Source: Desulfovibrio sp. Huiquan2017 (lineage in GTDB: Bacteria > Desulfobacterota > Desulfovibrionia > Desulfovibrionales > Desulfovibrionaceae). From it: a stretch of DNA of 64,000 nt. Location: NCBI RefSeq assembly GCF_017351175.1, contig NZ_JAFMPN010000005.1, forward strand, positions 1 to 64,000. The letters are read 5' to 3'. The notes under the pieces were generated by a model. It worked only from the letters and a program-made list of their open reading frames with translations, was not told the DNA's origin and searched no databases. Below, piece by piece: positions 43,868 through 52,623 of this stretch. Made by a program: the position numbers and the translations under genes. Position 1 is the first letter of the stretch; every line of letters starts with the position of its first letter.

Positions 43868-45033
43868 TGAAGGGACTCCTCCACCCGATCTCGGATGAGC
43901 CGGGAACGGACTATCCTGGCCAACCCGTAGACGACAACCCCGGTCAACAGACCAAAGGCCGGGCCAAGTACCAACGTGCCGAGGACGTATTCCCAGATAC
44001 GCTCCAGCGCCTCGTCACCAAGCGTCTGCATGGAGATGTCGGTCAAGAACTGTCCATGCCGAAGATAGTACCCGGCCTCCACGCACAACGCCGGGACAAA
44101 AGGAGGAATACAAAGCTGGCTCACGGCCAGCCCCATGATTTTGCTGAGCCGGAAATAGCCAAGGACAAAGACGATGGCGAGGCAATGCAGACCGATGAGG
44201 GGCAATGTGCCGAGCAGCATCCCCAGTCCTGCCGCCAGCGCAAGTTGCCATGGTGTTTCGTTCTTTTCGAGCAACAAGCGCAGAGATTTCATGGGGTGGA
44301 CAGGGCTGACCCGTCCGGTCTTGTCCTCGGTGTACCGACGGTGCGGAACAGGAAGGAAGGAACGTGCCGTCAACCGGGTATTGAGCAGGGATATCTCCAC
44401 ATTATCTCGCAGAGCGCGGAAATGGGAAATCCGCTCCCCCGACTTGGGATAATGGACGTGAATATCTACGTCCTTCAATGGATAGCCTGCCCAGGCCGAC
44501 CGGACCAGCACTTCCACCTCAAAGGCAAAACGGCGCTCATTCAAAGTGACGGCACCGAATATAGCCAAGGGATAAGCCCGGAACCCGCATTGGACATCGG
44601 AAAGACAGACCCCGGTCTGCACACGCAGCCAAAAATTGGAAAAACGCCGCCCGAACACCGATGCACCCGGAATATTTTCGCCGCTAAAATCACGGGCACC
44701 GACCACGACGGCCCGGGGATCTTCCTGTATCGCCGCCAGAAAAGCCGGGATGTCCGAAGGAAAGTGCTGCCCGTCGGCGTCCAGGGTGATGATATGCGTC
44801 TTGCCGAGACGACGTGCCTCTTCCGCCGCAGTCAGGATGGCCTGGCCTTTGCCTCGGTTCGTATCGTGCTGCACCAACCGGACCGGGAGCCCGACCAATG
44901 TCTCGATCCCGCCATCCGTGCTGCCGTCGTCCACCACCAGTACGTCGGGAAAGATATCAAGGACCTGCTCGACCACCTGACGCAACGTTTGGCCATGGTT
45001 ATAGACAGGTATGACGACAAGGATATCAATCAT
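43864..45033 (-). CDS. Family 2 glycosyltransferase fused to DUF2062
   Basis: 389 aa. The N-terminal GT2 domain (1-225) has DILVVIPVYNHG, VVDDGSTDGG, nucleotide-sugar site LDADGQHFPSD and a QCGFRAYPL acceptor segment. The C-terminal DUF2062 (about 255-385) has membrane helices (LALAAGLGMLLGTLPLIG, LAIVFVLGYFRLSKIMGLA). This suggests transfer of a sugar to a membrane lipid on the cytoplasmic face. The start ATG 45033 overlaps the radical-SAM stop in ATGA. The sugar and acceptor are unknown. Confidence 0.85.
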   Translation of the reverse strand: MIDILVVIPVYNHGQTLRQVVEQVLDIFPDVLVVDDGSTDGGIETLVGLPVRLVQHDTNRGKGQAILTAAEEARRLGKTHIITLDADGQHFPSDIPAFLAAIQEDPRAVVVGARDFSGENIPGASVFGRRFSNFWLRVQTGVCLSDVQCGFRAYPLAIFGAVTLNERRFAFEVEVLVRSAWAGYPLKDVDIHVHYPKSGERISHFRALRDNVEISLLNTRLTARSFLPVPHRRYTEDKTGRVSPVHPMKSLRLLLEKNETPWQLALAAGLGMLLGTLPLIGLHCLAIVFVLGYFRLSKIMGLAVSQLCIPPFVPALCVEAGYYLRHGQFLTDISMQTLGDEALERIWEYVLGTLVLGPAFGLLTGVVVYGLARIVRSRLIRDRVEESLQ

Positions 45034-46409
45034 GATGAAACCCCATAGAGAGGCGGCGCAGCCGATTCCTTGGGAAAGGAGATAAGGGTATCCCACAGCA
45101 GGCCGCGATAGCCAAACCGACGCAGAACGTTCATTCGCTCCTGCCCGTCCGAGGGAGGAAAGATACGGTCCCGACGTCCAGCAAAACCCTTTTTGAGCAT
45201 CTCATTGAGTTGGGCCGGGTCTACGAAGGGAGAAAAATAAAACTTTGGCTCAAGCAGTGTGTCGGCAGGGTCCACCAGCCTCTCTCGCCGGGCCTGGGCA
45301 TAGAGCGGTGTCCCTCGATATAGTCGAATGCCGGAAAAGGGAAAAACAACACAATGCTCCAGGGCATTGAGGTTGGCGATGCCCTGCCGGGCAGTCTCCA
45401 GCGTCTCTCCCGGCCCGCCGAAAATGACGAAGTGAGCGCAGGGAATGCGCGCCGCAACACAAGCAGCGTTAAACTCGCGAACATCCGCAAAGGAGAACGG
45501 CTTGTTCATCGCCTCCAACGTCTCGTCCGTGGCCGCGTCCGTCCCCACCTCCATGGCGTGCAGGCCGGAGCGTTTAAGCAGGTCCAGTGTCGTCGCATCC
45601 ACAGAAGTAGGCTGAAAAAAGCCACTCCACTTGATGGGTAACTGCTTCCGAACCAAGGCTTCGGCCAACTCAAGGTAGTAGCCGTGCGAGTCGTTGAACA
45701 CGGAGTCGGTGAAGAAAACAGAATCCACACCGTTTCGCAGGTACAGCGTTTCTATCTCATCCACCACATCAGCAACGGCTCGCGGCCGCAACCACCCGCC
45801 CTCGATGGACGGATAGGAGCAATACGCGCAACGGTTCTCACACCCCCGTTTGGTCTGCACGCTGGCGATGCAGCTCTGCTTCATGTAAAAATCCAGAATG
45901 GCTTCATCGCGAACAGGAGTAATCATTTCCTTCGATCCAAGGCCCTTTTCCGGCTTCATGACCCGAGGCGGCACATCCCCGGCTTCCAACATATGCACCA
46001 GCCGCCGCATCTTTTGTTCCCCCTCGCCCACGACACCGAAATCCGCTCCCAGGTAATCGAGAATAATCTCCGGCATAAGGGAGAATCCGGAGCCTCCGAC
46101 GACCACGGTATATCCATCCTGCTTCAAGAAATGGGCGACTTCCCGGACATGGCTCAGATACCAGTTTTCAGCAAAAGAAAGAGAATCCACGTTGTCGATA
46201 TTGCGCAGGGAAATACCGGTCAAATCCGGCTGAAACTCGGTCAAGACCGCAGCCAGTGGTTCAAGTTCCTTTCCCGCAGCCAAAAAATCGAACTGACGCA
46301 CGGTATGTCCATCCCGCTCCAGCGCCGCCGCTATCACAGACATGCCAAGCGGATAGACCGGGTAGGGTTCCGTGGTTGTATTGGTTGATATGAGCAGCAC
46401 CCGGGCCAT
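45030..46409 (-). CDS. B12-binding radical SAM protein
   Basis: 459 aa. An N-terminal cobalamin-binding-like domain (ARVLLISTNTTTEPYPVYPLG, VVVGGSGFSLMPEIILDYLGADFGVVGEGE) precedes the radical SAM core with Cys190, Cys194 and Cys197 (RGCENRCAYCSYPS), a GGPGETLET glycine stretch, and a C-terminal extension. Relatives add methyl groups or rearrange unactivated carbons. It overlaps its neighbours by 1 and 4 bp, hence is an integral part of the cluster. Since no SAM methyltransferase of the usual type is present in the cluster, it might replace one; that is inference. Confidence 0.82.
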   Translation of the reverse strand: MARVLLISTNTTTEPYPVYPLGMSVIAAALERDGHTVRQFDFLAAGKELEPLAAVLTEFQPDLTGISLRNIDNVDSLSFAENWYLSHVREVAHFLKQDGYTVVVGGSGFSLMPEIILDYLGADFGVVGEGEQKMRRLVHMLEAGDVPPRVMKPEKGLGSKEMITPVRDEAILDFYMKQSCIASVQTKRGCENRCAYCSYPSIEGGWLRPRAVADVVDEIETLYLRNGVDSVFFTDSVFNDSHGYYLELAEALVRKQLPIKWSGFFQPTSVDATTLDLLKRSGLHAMEVGTDAATDETLEAMNKPFSFADVREFNAACVAARIPCAHFVIFGGPGETLETARQGIANLNALEHCVVFPFSGIRLYRGTPLYAQARRERLVDPADTLLEPKFYFSPFVDPAQLNEMLKKGFAGRRDRIFPPSDGQERMNVLRRFGYRGLLWDTLISFPKESAAPPLYGVSS

Positions 46410-46870
46410 CAGAGTTGTCCGCCCGACCATTGTGCCAGAAATGCCGTGTAGAAATCAGGCGGCGTCAGCATCAGTTCACGCTCGGCATCCACAAAAAGTT
46501 GCACGGTATACCCGGTCGTGGTTACTTCCCCGGCCGCATTGCGGATGATGAACTCATAATTGAGTCGTGCCGCTTCGTTATAGTGCAGTAGGGTTTCGAT
46601 TCGTACGGTATCGCCAAAGGCGAGTGGCAGAATATAGTCCACATGCATCTGTTTGACCGGGGCGGTCACCCTGTGCGCGTGGAAGTCCAGGTAACCGATG
46701 CCGTAACGATGACCGTGGCTGACCCGACCGTCCTCAAAATAACTGGGATAGCGACCATGCCAGACAATGCCGAGGGGATCTACCTCCTCGAAACGAACCC
46801 GGCGTTCCACCTCGTCACGCAATGGAGCCGGGGCGTCCTTAACGGCCTTGAAATACGCATTTCTGCTCAT
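46409..46870 (-). CDS. Hotdog thioesterase (4-hydroxybenzoyl-CoA type, ApeK-like)
   Basis: A 153-aa hotdog-fold protein with the YbgC/4HBT active-site block RFEEVDPLGIVWHGRYPSYFEDGR (Asp31, His38), preceded by VERRV and followed by MHVDYILPLAFGD and AARLNYEFIIRN. It probably releases or proofreads acyl chains on ACP/CoA in polyene assembly. It sits between the dehydratase and radical SAM genes with overlaps at both ends. Confidence 0.85.
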   Translation of the reverse strand: MSRNAYFKAVKDAPAPLRDEVERRVRFEEVDPLGIVWHGRYPSYFEDGRVSHGHRYGIGYLDFHAHRVTAPVKQMHVDYILPLAFGDTVRIETLLHYNEAARLNYEFIIRNAAGEVTTTGYTVQLFVDAERELMLTPPDFYTAFLAQWSGGQL

Positions 46871-47253
46871 GGCTTCACCTCGCTGAAAGTCACACGAAAA
46901 TGAGAGACGGCATCCTCGCCGGAAAGTATACGCACCACGGCATACGGCGCGGCCCCATCTTCGGTCAGCGTTCCCGTAACCACCAGTTGTTCATCCGGTT
47001 CAACCGGTTTGAGGAATTTGGCCCGCATCACACCGGAGACGGTGTAGTGTCCGGCCCGAAGTTGGGACAGAGCCTCCGCCGCAGCCTGAGCACCCGCCAT
47101 AAGCTGGACCACGGCGGGCAGAATAGGCGCGCCGGGGAAATGGCCATCAAAACCGACAAAATCCGGCGGAAAAACAAACGTTTTTTCAAAACCGTTCTCA
47201 GTAAGGTGAAGAGGGCTACCTGCGGCCCGCACAGCGGTTTCGAGCGAGATCAT
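46867..47253 (-). CDS. FabZ-like hotdog dehydratase (ApeI-like)
   Basis: A 128-aa hotdog-fold protein with the FabA/FabZ-type motif VGFDGHFPGAPILPAVVQLMAG (catalytic His38). It likely dehydrates the 3-hydroxyacyl-ACP intermediate to give the conjugated double bonds. Works with a second, more divergent dehydratase at 50874-51314. It overlaps both neighbours by 4 bp. Confidence 0.83.
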   Translation of the reverse strand: MISLETAVRAAGSPLHLTENGFEKTFVFPPDFVGFDGHFPGAPILPAVVQLMAGAQAAAEALSQLRAGHYTVSGVMRAKFLKPVEPDEQLVVTGTLTEDGAAPYAVVRILSGEDAVSHFRVTFSEVKP

Positions 47254-47891
47254 TGTAAGGATGCTTCTTTAAGTTTCAACGTAACGACTACCCGTCGGCC
47301 CGGATCGGCATAAACGATTTCCTCCGGCAGGGAAAGCGATCTTTCTGTACCTTGCCCCCTATATGACACCGACCAGCGACGCCGCCCCTTGGCTGCCCGC
47401 TTAGTCAGCTCACCGGCAGACGGTCCCAGGAAAACCTCACACCGATCTTCTCCCTGCCCGACTAGCCACCGGGGCTGGCCATCGCCAACGGCACACGACG
47501 ACGAAGCCGTCGGGAATCCAGTGAGGAACATGCGCCGTATGGACAGGGCACACTGATCCAAAAAATGGGGAATATGCCGCGCCACCGGGCTTGCAGAGAG
47601 GGCAGTCCAGCGCCCCTCCTCCACATCCAACGAGGCGAGCGTCATCCCCAGGCCGGTGAGGACGGCTACCTTGGCACGGTGATGTACTGTATCCAGCACC
47701 ATAAACCCCGAAAGAGGCAGGACCGTTTCGCCGATGCGGAGCACGCCACTGTGACGCAGTCGATAGACGTCCCCATTGTCGTACCACTGCGTTTTGAGCG
47801 GAGGACATACCATTGGCACAGCAGGAGGCGTCGGTCGGACGCACCCGGCCGCGAGAAGCAGAACAAGCATAAGGGGTATAAAACGATTCAT
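47250..47891 (-). CDS. DUF3261-like outer-membrane lipoprotein
   Basis: 213 aa with a lipoprotein signal (MNRFIPLMLVLLLAAGC, lipobox Cys17). The mature part has a repeated beta pattern (VYRLRHSGVLRIGETVLPLSGFMVLDT, KVAVLTGLGMTLASLDVEEG) that fits the DUF3261 proteins of aryl-polyene clusters, thought to assist delivery of the product to the outer membrane. ATGA overlaps link it to the exporter and dehydratase genes. Confidence 0.72.
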   Translation of the reverse strand: MNRFIPLMLVLLLAAGCVRPTPPAVPMVCPPLKTQWYDNGDVYRLRHSGVLRIGETVLPLSGFMVLDTVHHRAKVAVLTGLGMTLASLDVEEGRWTALSASPVARHIPHFLDQCALSIRRMFLTGFPTASSSCAVGDGQPRWLVGQGEDRCEVFLGPSAGELTKRAAKGRRRWSVSYRGQGTERSLSLPEEIVYADPGRRVVVTLKLKEASLQ

Positions 47892-50251
47892 TCCGCCCTC
47901 CGCAGCAGGTTGGGGAGCAACAGCAGGGCTGTGGCCAATGCAACTCCAACACCGAGCACCACGGTGATTCCCATGGCGTGCAGCGAGGGATGGCTGGCTA
48001 AAATAAGCACCCCGAATCCGGCCAGCGTGGTCACCCCGGAGGCGAGGACGGCCGTTGTGGTATCCAGGTCCAGAGACTCATGCTCTCGATTGACCTGAAC
48101 GATGCCATAGTCGGCCCCAAGTCCGATAACAAGCGGCAGAGCCGTGATGTGGAACAAATTAAGCGGTGTTCCCGTCAGTCCCAGACCGCCAAAAACGGCC
48201 GCCACACCGGTAACAGCGGGAAGAACAGCCAGCAACGACCGGCGAACGTTACGATACAAAAGAAAAATCAACAGAACGACGCACAGACCGGAAAAGGAGA
48301 TGAAACTCCTGATATCCGTCTTCATGGCCGACTCCAGCATGGCCTTGAACCGACCGTTGGAAACCAACCGGACGCCAAGTTTCTGTTCTCTTTCCGGGGA
48401 AAAATACGCTCGAACCTGCTCCGAATCAGGGAGAAAGGTCAACACGGTGGCTTTGTCCAACCCTAAATCCGGCATAAAAATATCCCGAAGAAATCCCAAA
48501 GAGCCCTGATCAAGAGAATGCGGAGTAATCGGTTCCGGCATCCTGTTCAGCCCCTGGAGAAAAGGCGTGAACGCCACGGAGGAAAAGCCCAGATCCCCCG
48601 CCTCCGCAAGAAGGACTTCAATCGTATGCTCTCTTCGCCCTCTAGCCCAAAATGCGTCCCACCGAGCACGGTTGCCCTTCTGGGTCCCCCTGGAGGGAAC
48701 CAACGGAGCCAGGCTAGAAGCCGCGACATCAGGCAGGTCCGCACGCAAGGCGTCATATACTTTATCGTTGGCGGACAGGGCCGTTTCAACAGAACGGCCC
48801 TCGGCAAAGACCACCCCACGGCTCCGCATATCTCCCCAGACGGCAGTAAAACGTGCCTCGGCGTCACGGACGGATGCAGGCCGGTAGCCGACACTGCGCA
48901 GATCCGGGTCCAGGGAGGTCGGCAGTGCGCACCACAAACAACCAAGGAGCAAAGCGCCCCAGAGCGGCAAGGTTACGACAACCGGCAGGGACGGCAGGGG
49001 AATGCTCCGCTTCCGTCTCTCAGGCAACGCTCCGGCACCAAAAGCCGGCAATACCAGCAGCGAAAACAACACCGAAGCGACCAGCCCGGCAATGGCAAAG
49101 ACCGCCAACTGTCGAATGCCGGGGATATCGGATAAAAATAAGGCTCCAAATGCCGCACAGGAAGTCAACGCGCAATAAATGACAGGCCGGGCCACGGCAT
49201 GGACGGCCAAAGCCGGACGCTCCGGCTGCCGACGCATGGCAAAGTATACATGCATGGCAAAATCAATGGATATGCCGACCAGCACCGAACCGAAACCGAT
49301 GACGATGGCCGAGACGGTCTGGCCGAACAACGCCGCCCCGCCCAAGCCCGCTGCCATGGCTACCAGCGGTGCGGCAAAAACGCTGAGCGCCCGCCGTGAA
49401 CGGAAAAAGAGAAAAAAGAGCAGGACAAGGAATGCCGCAGCAGCAACGGAAATGACGACAAGATCCTGCTTGATGACCGAAGCGTTGGCGTTGGTATGTA
49501 CCTGGCCGCCCACCATATCGGCCGTAATGCCGGACGGTAGCGCCCGCTTCACAGACTGAAATTCCGCTACGAGTCGAGCAGCACCATCAGCATCGGTGAG
49601 ACGCGTTTCCGGCTTGGCCGTCAACAGAATCGAACGGCGGTCCTTACTGAAAATATGGCCGTTTTCCACATGGGCTTCAGTGAATCCGGCCAAATGCTTC
49701 AACCGCGCCCCCAAGCGGCTACGCCACCCAAGCGGGTCCCGACGGACGAGGGATTTCAGGGCGATGCCCTGCGGTTTGGCCAGTAGCCGCACGTCCCGAG
49801 ACAAAGCGGTCCGCACCGCCTCCGGCTTCAACTGAGGCTTCACGGCATCAAGGTCGGCCGCTGTCATCAGGTTCACCGAGTTATCCAGAAGAAATGTCAT
49901 GGCCCGCAAGGGATTGACGGACGACGGACACACAAAAGCAAGTCCATGACCGGCTAAAGCATCAATCATTTGCTCTGCACTCTGAATAAGCTTTGCACGA
50001 CTCACTTCCGGAGCGGCATGGAGAGAAATGAAGACGTTATTGGCCAGACTGGAATGGGTAAGCCGATCAAAATCTCGGGCCAGCATCCCCTGCTCGCCCA
50101 CCGGCAACATGGCGCGAATATCGGTCCTGACCGGAGTGACTGCGAACAAAGTAAGACACGCCGCCATAATCGCCAACGTCAGGAGAACCGGCGCCCACCG
50201 CCTTTTTCCGGAAAAGCCCATTGCCCGCTGCGGGCCATTGCCATGTCTCAT
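47888..50251 (-). CDS. MMPL/RND-family lipid exporter (ApeM-like)
   Basis: A 787-aa inner-membrane transporter with two sets of helices: TM1 near 18-38, a large periplasmic domain to about 250, a five-helix block (VVISVAAAAFLVLLFFLFFR ... FAIAGLVASVLFSLLVLPAFG), a second periplasmic domain and a second block (ISFSGLCVVLLIFLLYRNVRR, LGADYGIVQVNREHE, GMGITVVLGVGVALATALLLLPNLL). Conserved GISIDFAMHVY and GLGADYGIV are the proton-relay-type motifs. It probably moves the finished lipid-linked product out of the inner membrane, to the adjacent LolA-like carrier. Confidence 0.87.
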   Translation of the reverse strand: MRHGNGPQRAMGFSGKRRWAPVLLTLAIMAACLTLFAVTPVRTDIRAMLPVGEQGMLARDFDRLTHSSLANNVFISLHAAPEVSRAKLIQSAEQMIDALAGHGLAFVCPSSVNPLRAMTFLLDNSVNLMTAADLDAVKPQLKPEAVRTALSRDVRLLAKPQGIALKSLVRRDPLGWRSRLGARLKHLAGFTEAHVENGHIFSKDRRSILLTAKPETRLTDADGAARLVAEFQSVKRALPSGITADMVGGQVHTNANASVIKQDLVVISVAAAAFLVLLFFLFFRSRRALSVFAAPLVAMAAGLGGAALFGQTVSAIVIGFGSVLVGISIDFAMHVYFAMRRQPERPALAVHAVARPVIYCALTSCAAFGALFLSDIPGIRQLAVFAIAGLVASVLFSLLVLPAFGAGALPERRKRSIPLPSLPVVVTLPLWGALLLGCLWCALPTSLDPDLRSVGYRPASVRDAEARFTAVWGDMRSRGVVFAEGRSVETALSANDKVYDALRADLPDVAASSLAPLVPSRGTQKGNRARWDAFWARGRREHTIEVLLAEAGDLGFSSVAFTPFLQGLNRMPEPITPHSLDQGSLGFLRDIFMPDLGLDKATVLTFLPDSEQVRAYFSPEREQKLGVRLVSNGRFKAMLESAMKTDIRSFISFSGLCVVLLIFLLYRNVRRSLLAVLPAVTGVAAVFGGLGLTGTPLNLFHITALPLVIGLGADYGIVQVNREHESLDLDTTTAVLASGVTTLAGFGVLILASHPSLHAMGITVVLGVGVALATALLLLPNLLRRAE

Positions 50252-50877
50252 TGGACCGAGGTAAACGTTGTATCCGGCAACGAGGTATTGAGCTGAGACT
50301 GGTCAAAGGAGATGCGGGTAAAGTCGCCGTCAGTCTCATGCAACTCCAGGGAGTGGAGAACCACCCCATCCTCGGCGAACGTGATGACCAGATTGGCAAG
50401 GAACTCCTTGGCAAGCTCACTCCGAGGATGCAGTTCAAGAACCAGCGGATGCGCACTGACCTGACGGATAAGATACCGTTCTTCGAGCCATGAGATGTCA
50501 AAGGTCGTCCAGGCCATGATCTGCTGTGCGATCATGGCGACAAGCGGCGACGAATGGACAGACACTTCTCGGACTGCATCCGAGGTATCATCCCACTCCA
50601 CCCCATTGCCGCCGGAGAGAAGAAAACCCGACCGGAACGGGGAGGTGTATTCCCAGCGAAGCGAGTCGGGGCGGCGAAAGGCGAAAACGCCCTTGGAAAC
50701 AAGCACACTGTCAAACATCTTGAGGTGCTTTTCCTCGGTAAAATTGCTTCGGATGCTGACGACCGACGCAGCCCTTGCCTGCATTCCATTCAACAGCGAC
50801 TGATTAGGAACAGCATCGGCCCCGTAGGCCATGACCGGCAGAAGAAGGGAAAAAAGAAAAACAAACCGCTGTATCAT
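50248..50877 (-). CDS. LolA-like periplasmic lipoprotein/lipid carrier
   Basis: 209 aa; signal peptide MIQRFVFLFSLLLPVMAYG with cleavage near residue 20, then a LolA-type half-barrel pattern (VSIRSNFTEEKHLKMFDSVLVSKGVFAFRRPDSLRWEYTSPF, a core hallmark; LLSGGNGVEWDD). It lies between the exporter and the dehydratase gene with ATGA overlaps. It probably carries a hydrophobic product or acyl protein across the periplasm, specific to this cluster rather than the housekeeping LolA. Confidence 0.83.
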   Translation of the reverse strand: MIQRFVFLFSLLLPVMAYGADAVPNQSLLNGMQARAASVVSIRSNFTEEKHLKMFDSVLVSKGVFAFRRPDSLRWEYTSPFRSGFLLSGGNGVEWDDTSDAVREVSVHSSPLVAMIAQQIMAWTTFDISWLEERYLIRQVSAHPLVLELHPRSELAKEFLANLVITFAEDGVVLHSLELHETDGDFTRISFDQSQLNTSLPDTTFTSVQ

Positions 50878-51314
50878 CTCGCCGCCGGGGGTATCCAGAG
50901 TTTGATGTTGCCGGTTGCGACCACGTCGCCACCCTGCGAAATCCGGCCTTCCACCACATAAAACCCTTCGAATTCACCAACGGTCTCGACATCGACGACT
51001 AGTTTCTCTCCGCCACGGGCACGGCCCTGAACGACAAACCGCTGGACACCCACCAGATAGCCCCCCGGGATAGGCAGACCTGCTGCCGCCAGCTCCCATC
51101 CTCGAATGGCAGCATAGGTCTGGGCCAGCAACTCCACGAACACGAGCGGAGAAATCGTACCTCCCTCACCTGCGGCGGGCCCATCACCGGGAAGTGTCGT
51201 CTCGACACGCCCGGCCCCCTGCTCCGAGGCGACAAGAATGTCCACAAGCAGCATGGCACCCCGATGGGGGATAAGTGTTGCGGCGGGTACAGGTAGATGC
51301 ATCATGGATTCCAT
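50874..51314 (-). CDS. ApeP/FabA-like dehydratase
   Basis: A 146-aa hotdog protein with TLIPHRGAMLLVDILV near the N-terminus (His17) and GGYLVGVQRFVVQGRARGG; this fits the 3-hydroxylacyl-ACP dehydratases of APE clusters (ApeP). Three in-frame ATGs (51314, 51305, 51302) lack a clear ribosome site, so the start is uncertain. It is the first gene of the second half of the cluster, 120 bp after the lipoprotein gene with a hairpin in between, so it may depend on read-through or its own promoter. Confidence 0.72.
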   Translation of the reverse strand: MESMMHLPVPAATLIPHRGAMLLVDILVASEQGAGRVETTLPGDGPAAGEGGTISPLVFVELLAQTYAAIRGWELAAAGLPIPGGYLVGVQRFVVQGRARGGEKLVVDVETVGEFEGFYVVEGRISQGGDVVATGNIKLWIPPAAR

Positions 51315-51401
51315 AATTAAAAGGAGGCGCACCGTGTGGGATCGAGGCCCCCTCGTGTTGGCGCAGAGATGATGTAGGAAGCTATCGCAGGATGGACCGA
51401 A

Positions 51402-51429
51402 GGCCTGCGGAGAAGATTCTCCGCAGGCC
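51402..51429 (-). terminator. hairpin inside the APE-like cluster
   Basis: A perfect 13-bp stem GGCCTGCGGAGAA / TTCTCCGCAGGCC with almost no loop follows the small lipoprotein gene. There is no T-run, so it may attenuate rather than end transcription, lowering expression of the downstream genes. Confidence 0.55.
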
Positions 51430-51437
51430 GATAAACA

Positions 51438-51839
51438 CTATTGCATGACCGCCAAGTTATTGTTGATGGCCTGGCTGAGATTCTGGATCCATCCGTTGTA
51501 GTTACTATGGATTTTAGTCCCGTTGTATTTGAGATTGATGCTGCTTTTGTAATTGATGCTGTAGTCTTGCTGGTCATAAGTGATATCGACAACAGCCTGG
51601 TGCGCTCGGATATTCAGAGTCGCCTCGATAAGACCGGGTTTGATCACACGCATGTTCCAGCCGAGCCCTGTACCGGCTTTAACAATGGCATTTTGTACCT
51701 GTTGCATTGTCATGGGACCTTGTGCGGCCTGCGGGATGGCTGCGTCATTGATATTGTAGATTGGGGCGGTGCGGCAGGAGACCAACAGCAGGACTGCCGC
51801 CAGTGCACAGAAAATTAAAATCAAACGGGTACGTTTCAT
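51438..51839 (-). CDS. Small lipoprotein of APE-like cluster
   Basis: 133 aa, ATG 51839 with AAGGAG upstream. Lipoprotein signal (MKRTRLILIFCALAAVLLLVSC, Cys22) precedes a beta-rich domain (GWNMRVIKPGLIEATLNIRAHQAVVDITYDQQDYSINYKSSINLKYNGTKIHSNYNGWIQNL region). Similar small lipoproteins occur singly in Gram-negatives; function unknown. It overlaps nothing but lies 25 bp after the acyltransferase stop. Confidence 0.75.
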   Translation of the reverse strand: MKRTRLILIFCALAAVLLLVSCRTAPIYNINDAAIPQAAQGPMTMQQVQNAIVKAGTGLGWNMRVIKPGLIEATLNIRAHQAVVDITYDQQDYSINYKSSINLKYNGTKIHSNYNGWIQNLSQAINNNLAVMQ

Positions 51840-51864
51840 CACCTTAGCTCCTTGTAAAAACTGT

Positions 51865-52623
51865 CTATGTTTCCATGGCAACAAGCGCTTGGGACATCAA
51901 AGCCTTGACGTCTTTCTTCATCTCAAGATGTCCGCAAGCCGTTTGCCTGTAGTTATCGGGATACACCGGCGGAAGCAAGCGCACTATTACTTTTGCTGGC
52001 TGTATGAGCATGTTTCCCTTGGGAAGTAAGGCATGCGTGCCGGAAAAGCATAGAGGAACCACAGGGACGCCGGTTTCCACAGCTATACGAAAGGCACCGG
52101 AGTGAAAACGATGCAATTTCCCATCCGCCGATCGGGTTCCTTCAGGGAAAAACAAGAGTGAAGCACCGCTTTCCAGTGTGTCCTTCGACTGTTGAAGAAC
52201 ATCCTCCAGTGCGCGCCCTTCCGTCCGAATATACCCGGCAGCCCGCATGAACGGCGCATACCATGGAATACGAAACGGCCAGTTGCGAACCGCAAAACAG
52301 ATATTCCACTCCGGCTGCGCCCCCATGAAGAACATATCGAAAAACGAAGCATGGTTGGCTACCAGCACACAGGGCGTCGGTGGTGCAGCAGACTCCATGC
52401 ATACCGACACAACACCCCCTATCAGGCGCACCCATACTCGACCGTACAGCCAGATTATTTTTCTTGCGGTTTGATGCAGCGGCATCCCCCGCCCCAGGCG
52501 GAAAAGGCACCACCAAATCGGTAGAAGCAAAACACAAAGTACTGTCCACAGGAGTGTCAGTCCGTAGACTCCTGCATTGACCTTGATGTCAGCAAAAAAA
52601 CGACCGATCTTACTCTCAGACAT
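51865..52623 (-). CDS. PlsC-type 1-acyl-glycerol-3-phosphate acyltransferase family (ApeD-like)
   Basis: A 252-aa membrane acyltransferase with two N-terminal hydrophobic stretches (about 18-40, 60-75), the HxxxxD site NHASFFD (His91, Asp96), GYIRTEGRA and FPEGTRS (159-165), then VPVVPLCFSGTHALLPKG. It probably attaches the polyene or a fatty acid to a glycerol/sugar lipid. Its ATG overlaps the stop of the preceding gene by 1 base. Confidence 0.87.
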   Translation of the reverse strand: MSESKIGRFFADIKVNAGVYGLTLLWTVLCVLLLPIWWCLFRLGRGMPLHQTARKIIWLYGRVWVRLIGGVVSVCMESAAPPTPCVLVANHASFFDMFFMGAQPEWNICFAVRNWPFRIPWYAPFMRAAGYIRTEGRALEDVLQQSKDTLESGASLLFFPEGTRSADGKLHRFHSGAFRIAVETGVPVVPLCFSGTHALLPKGNMLIQPAKVIVRLLPPVYPDNYRQTACGHLEMKKDVKALMSQALVAMET

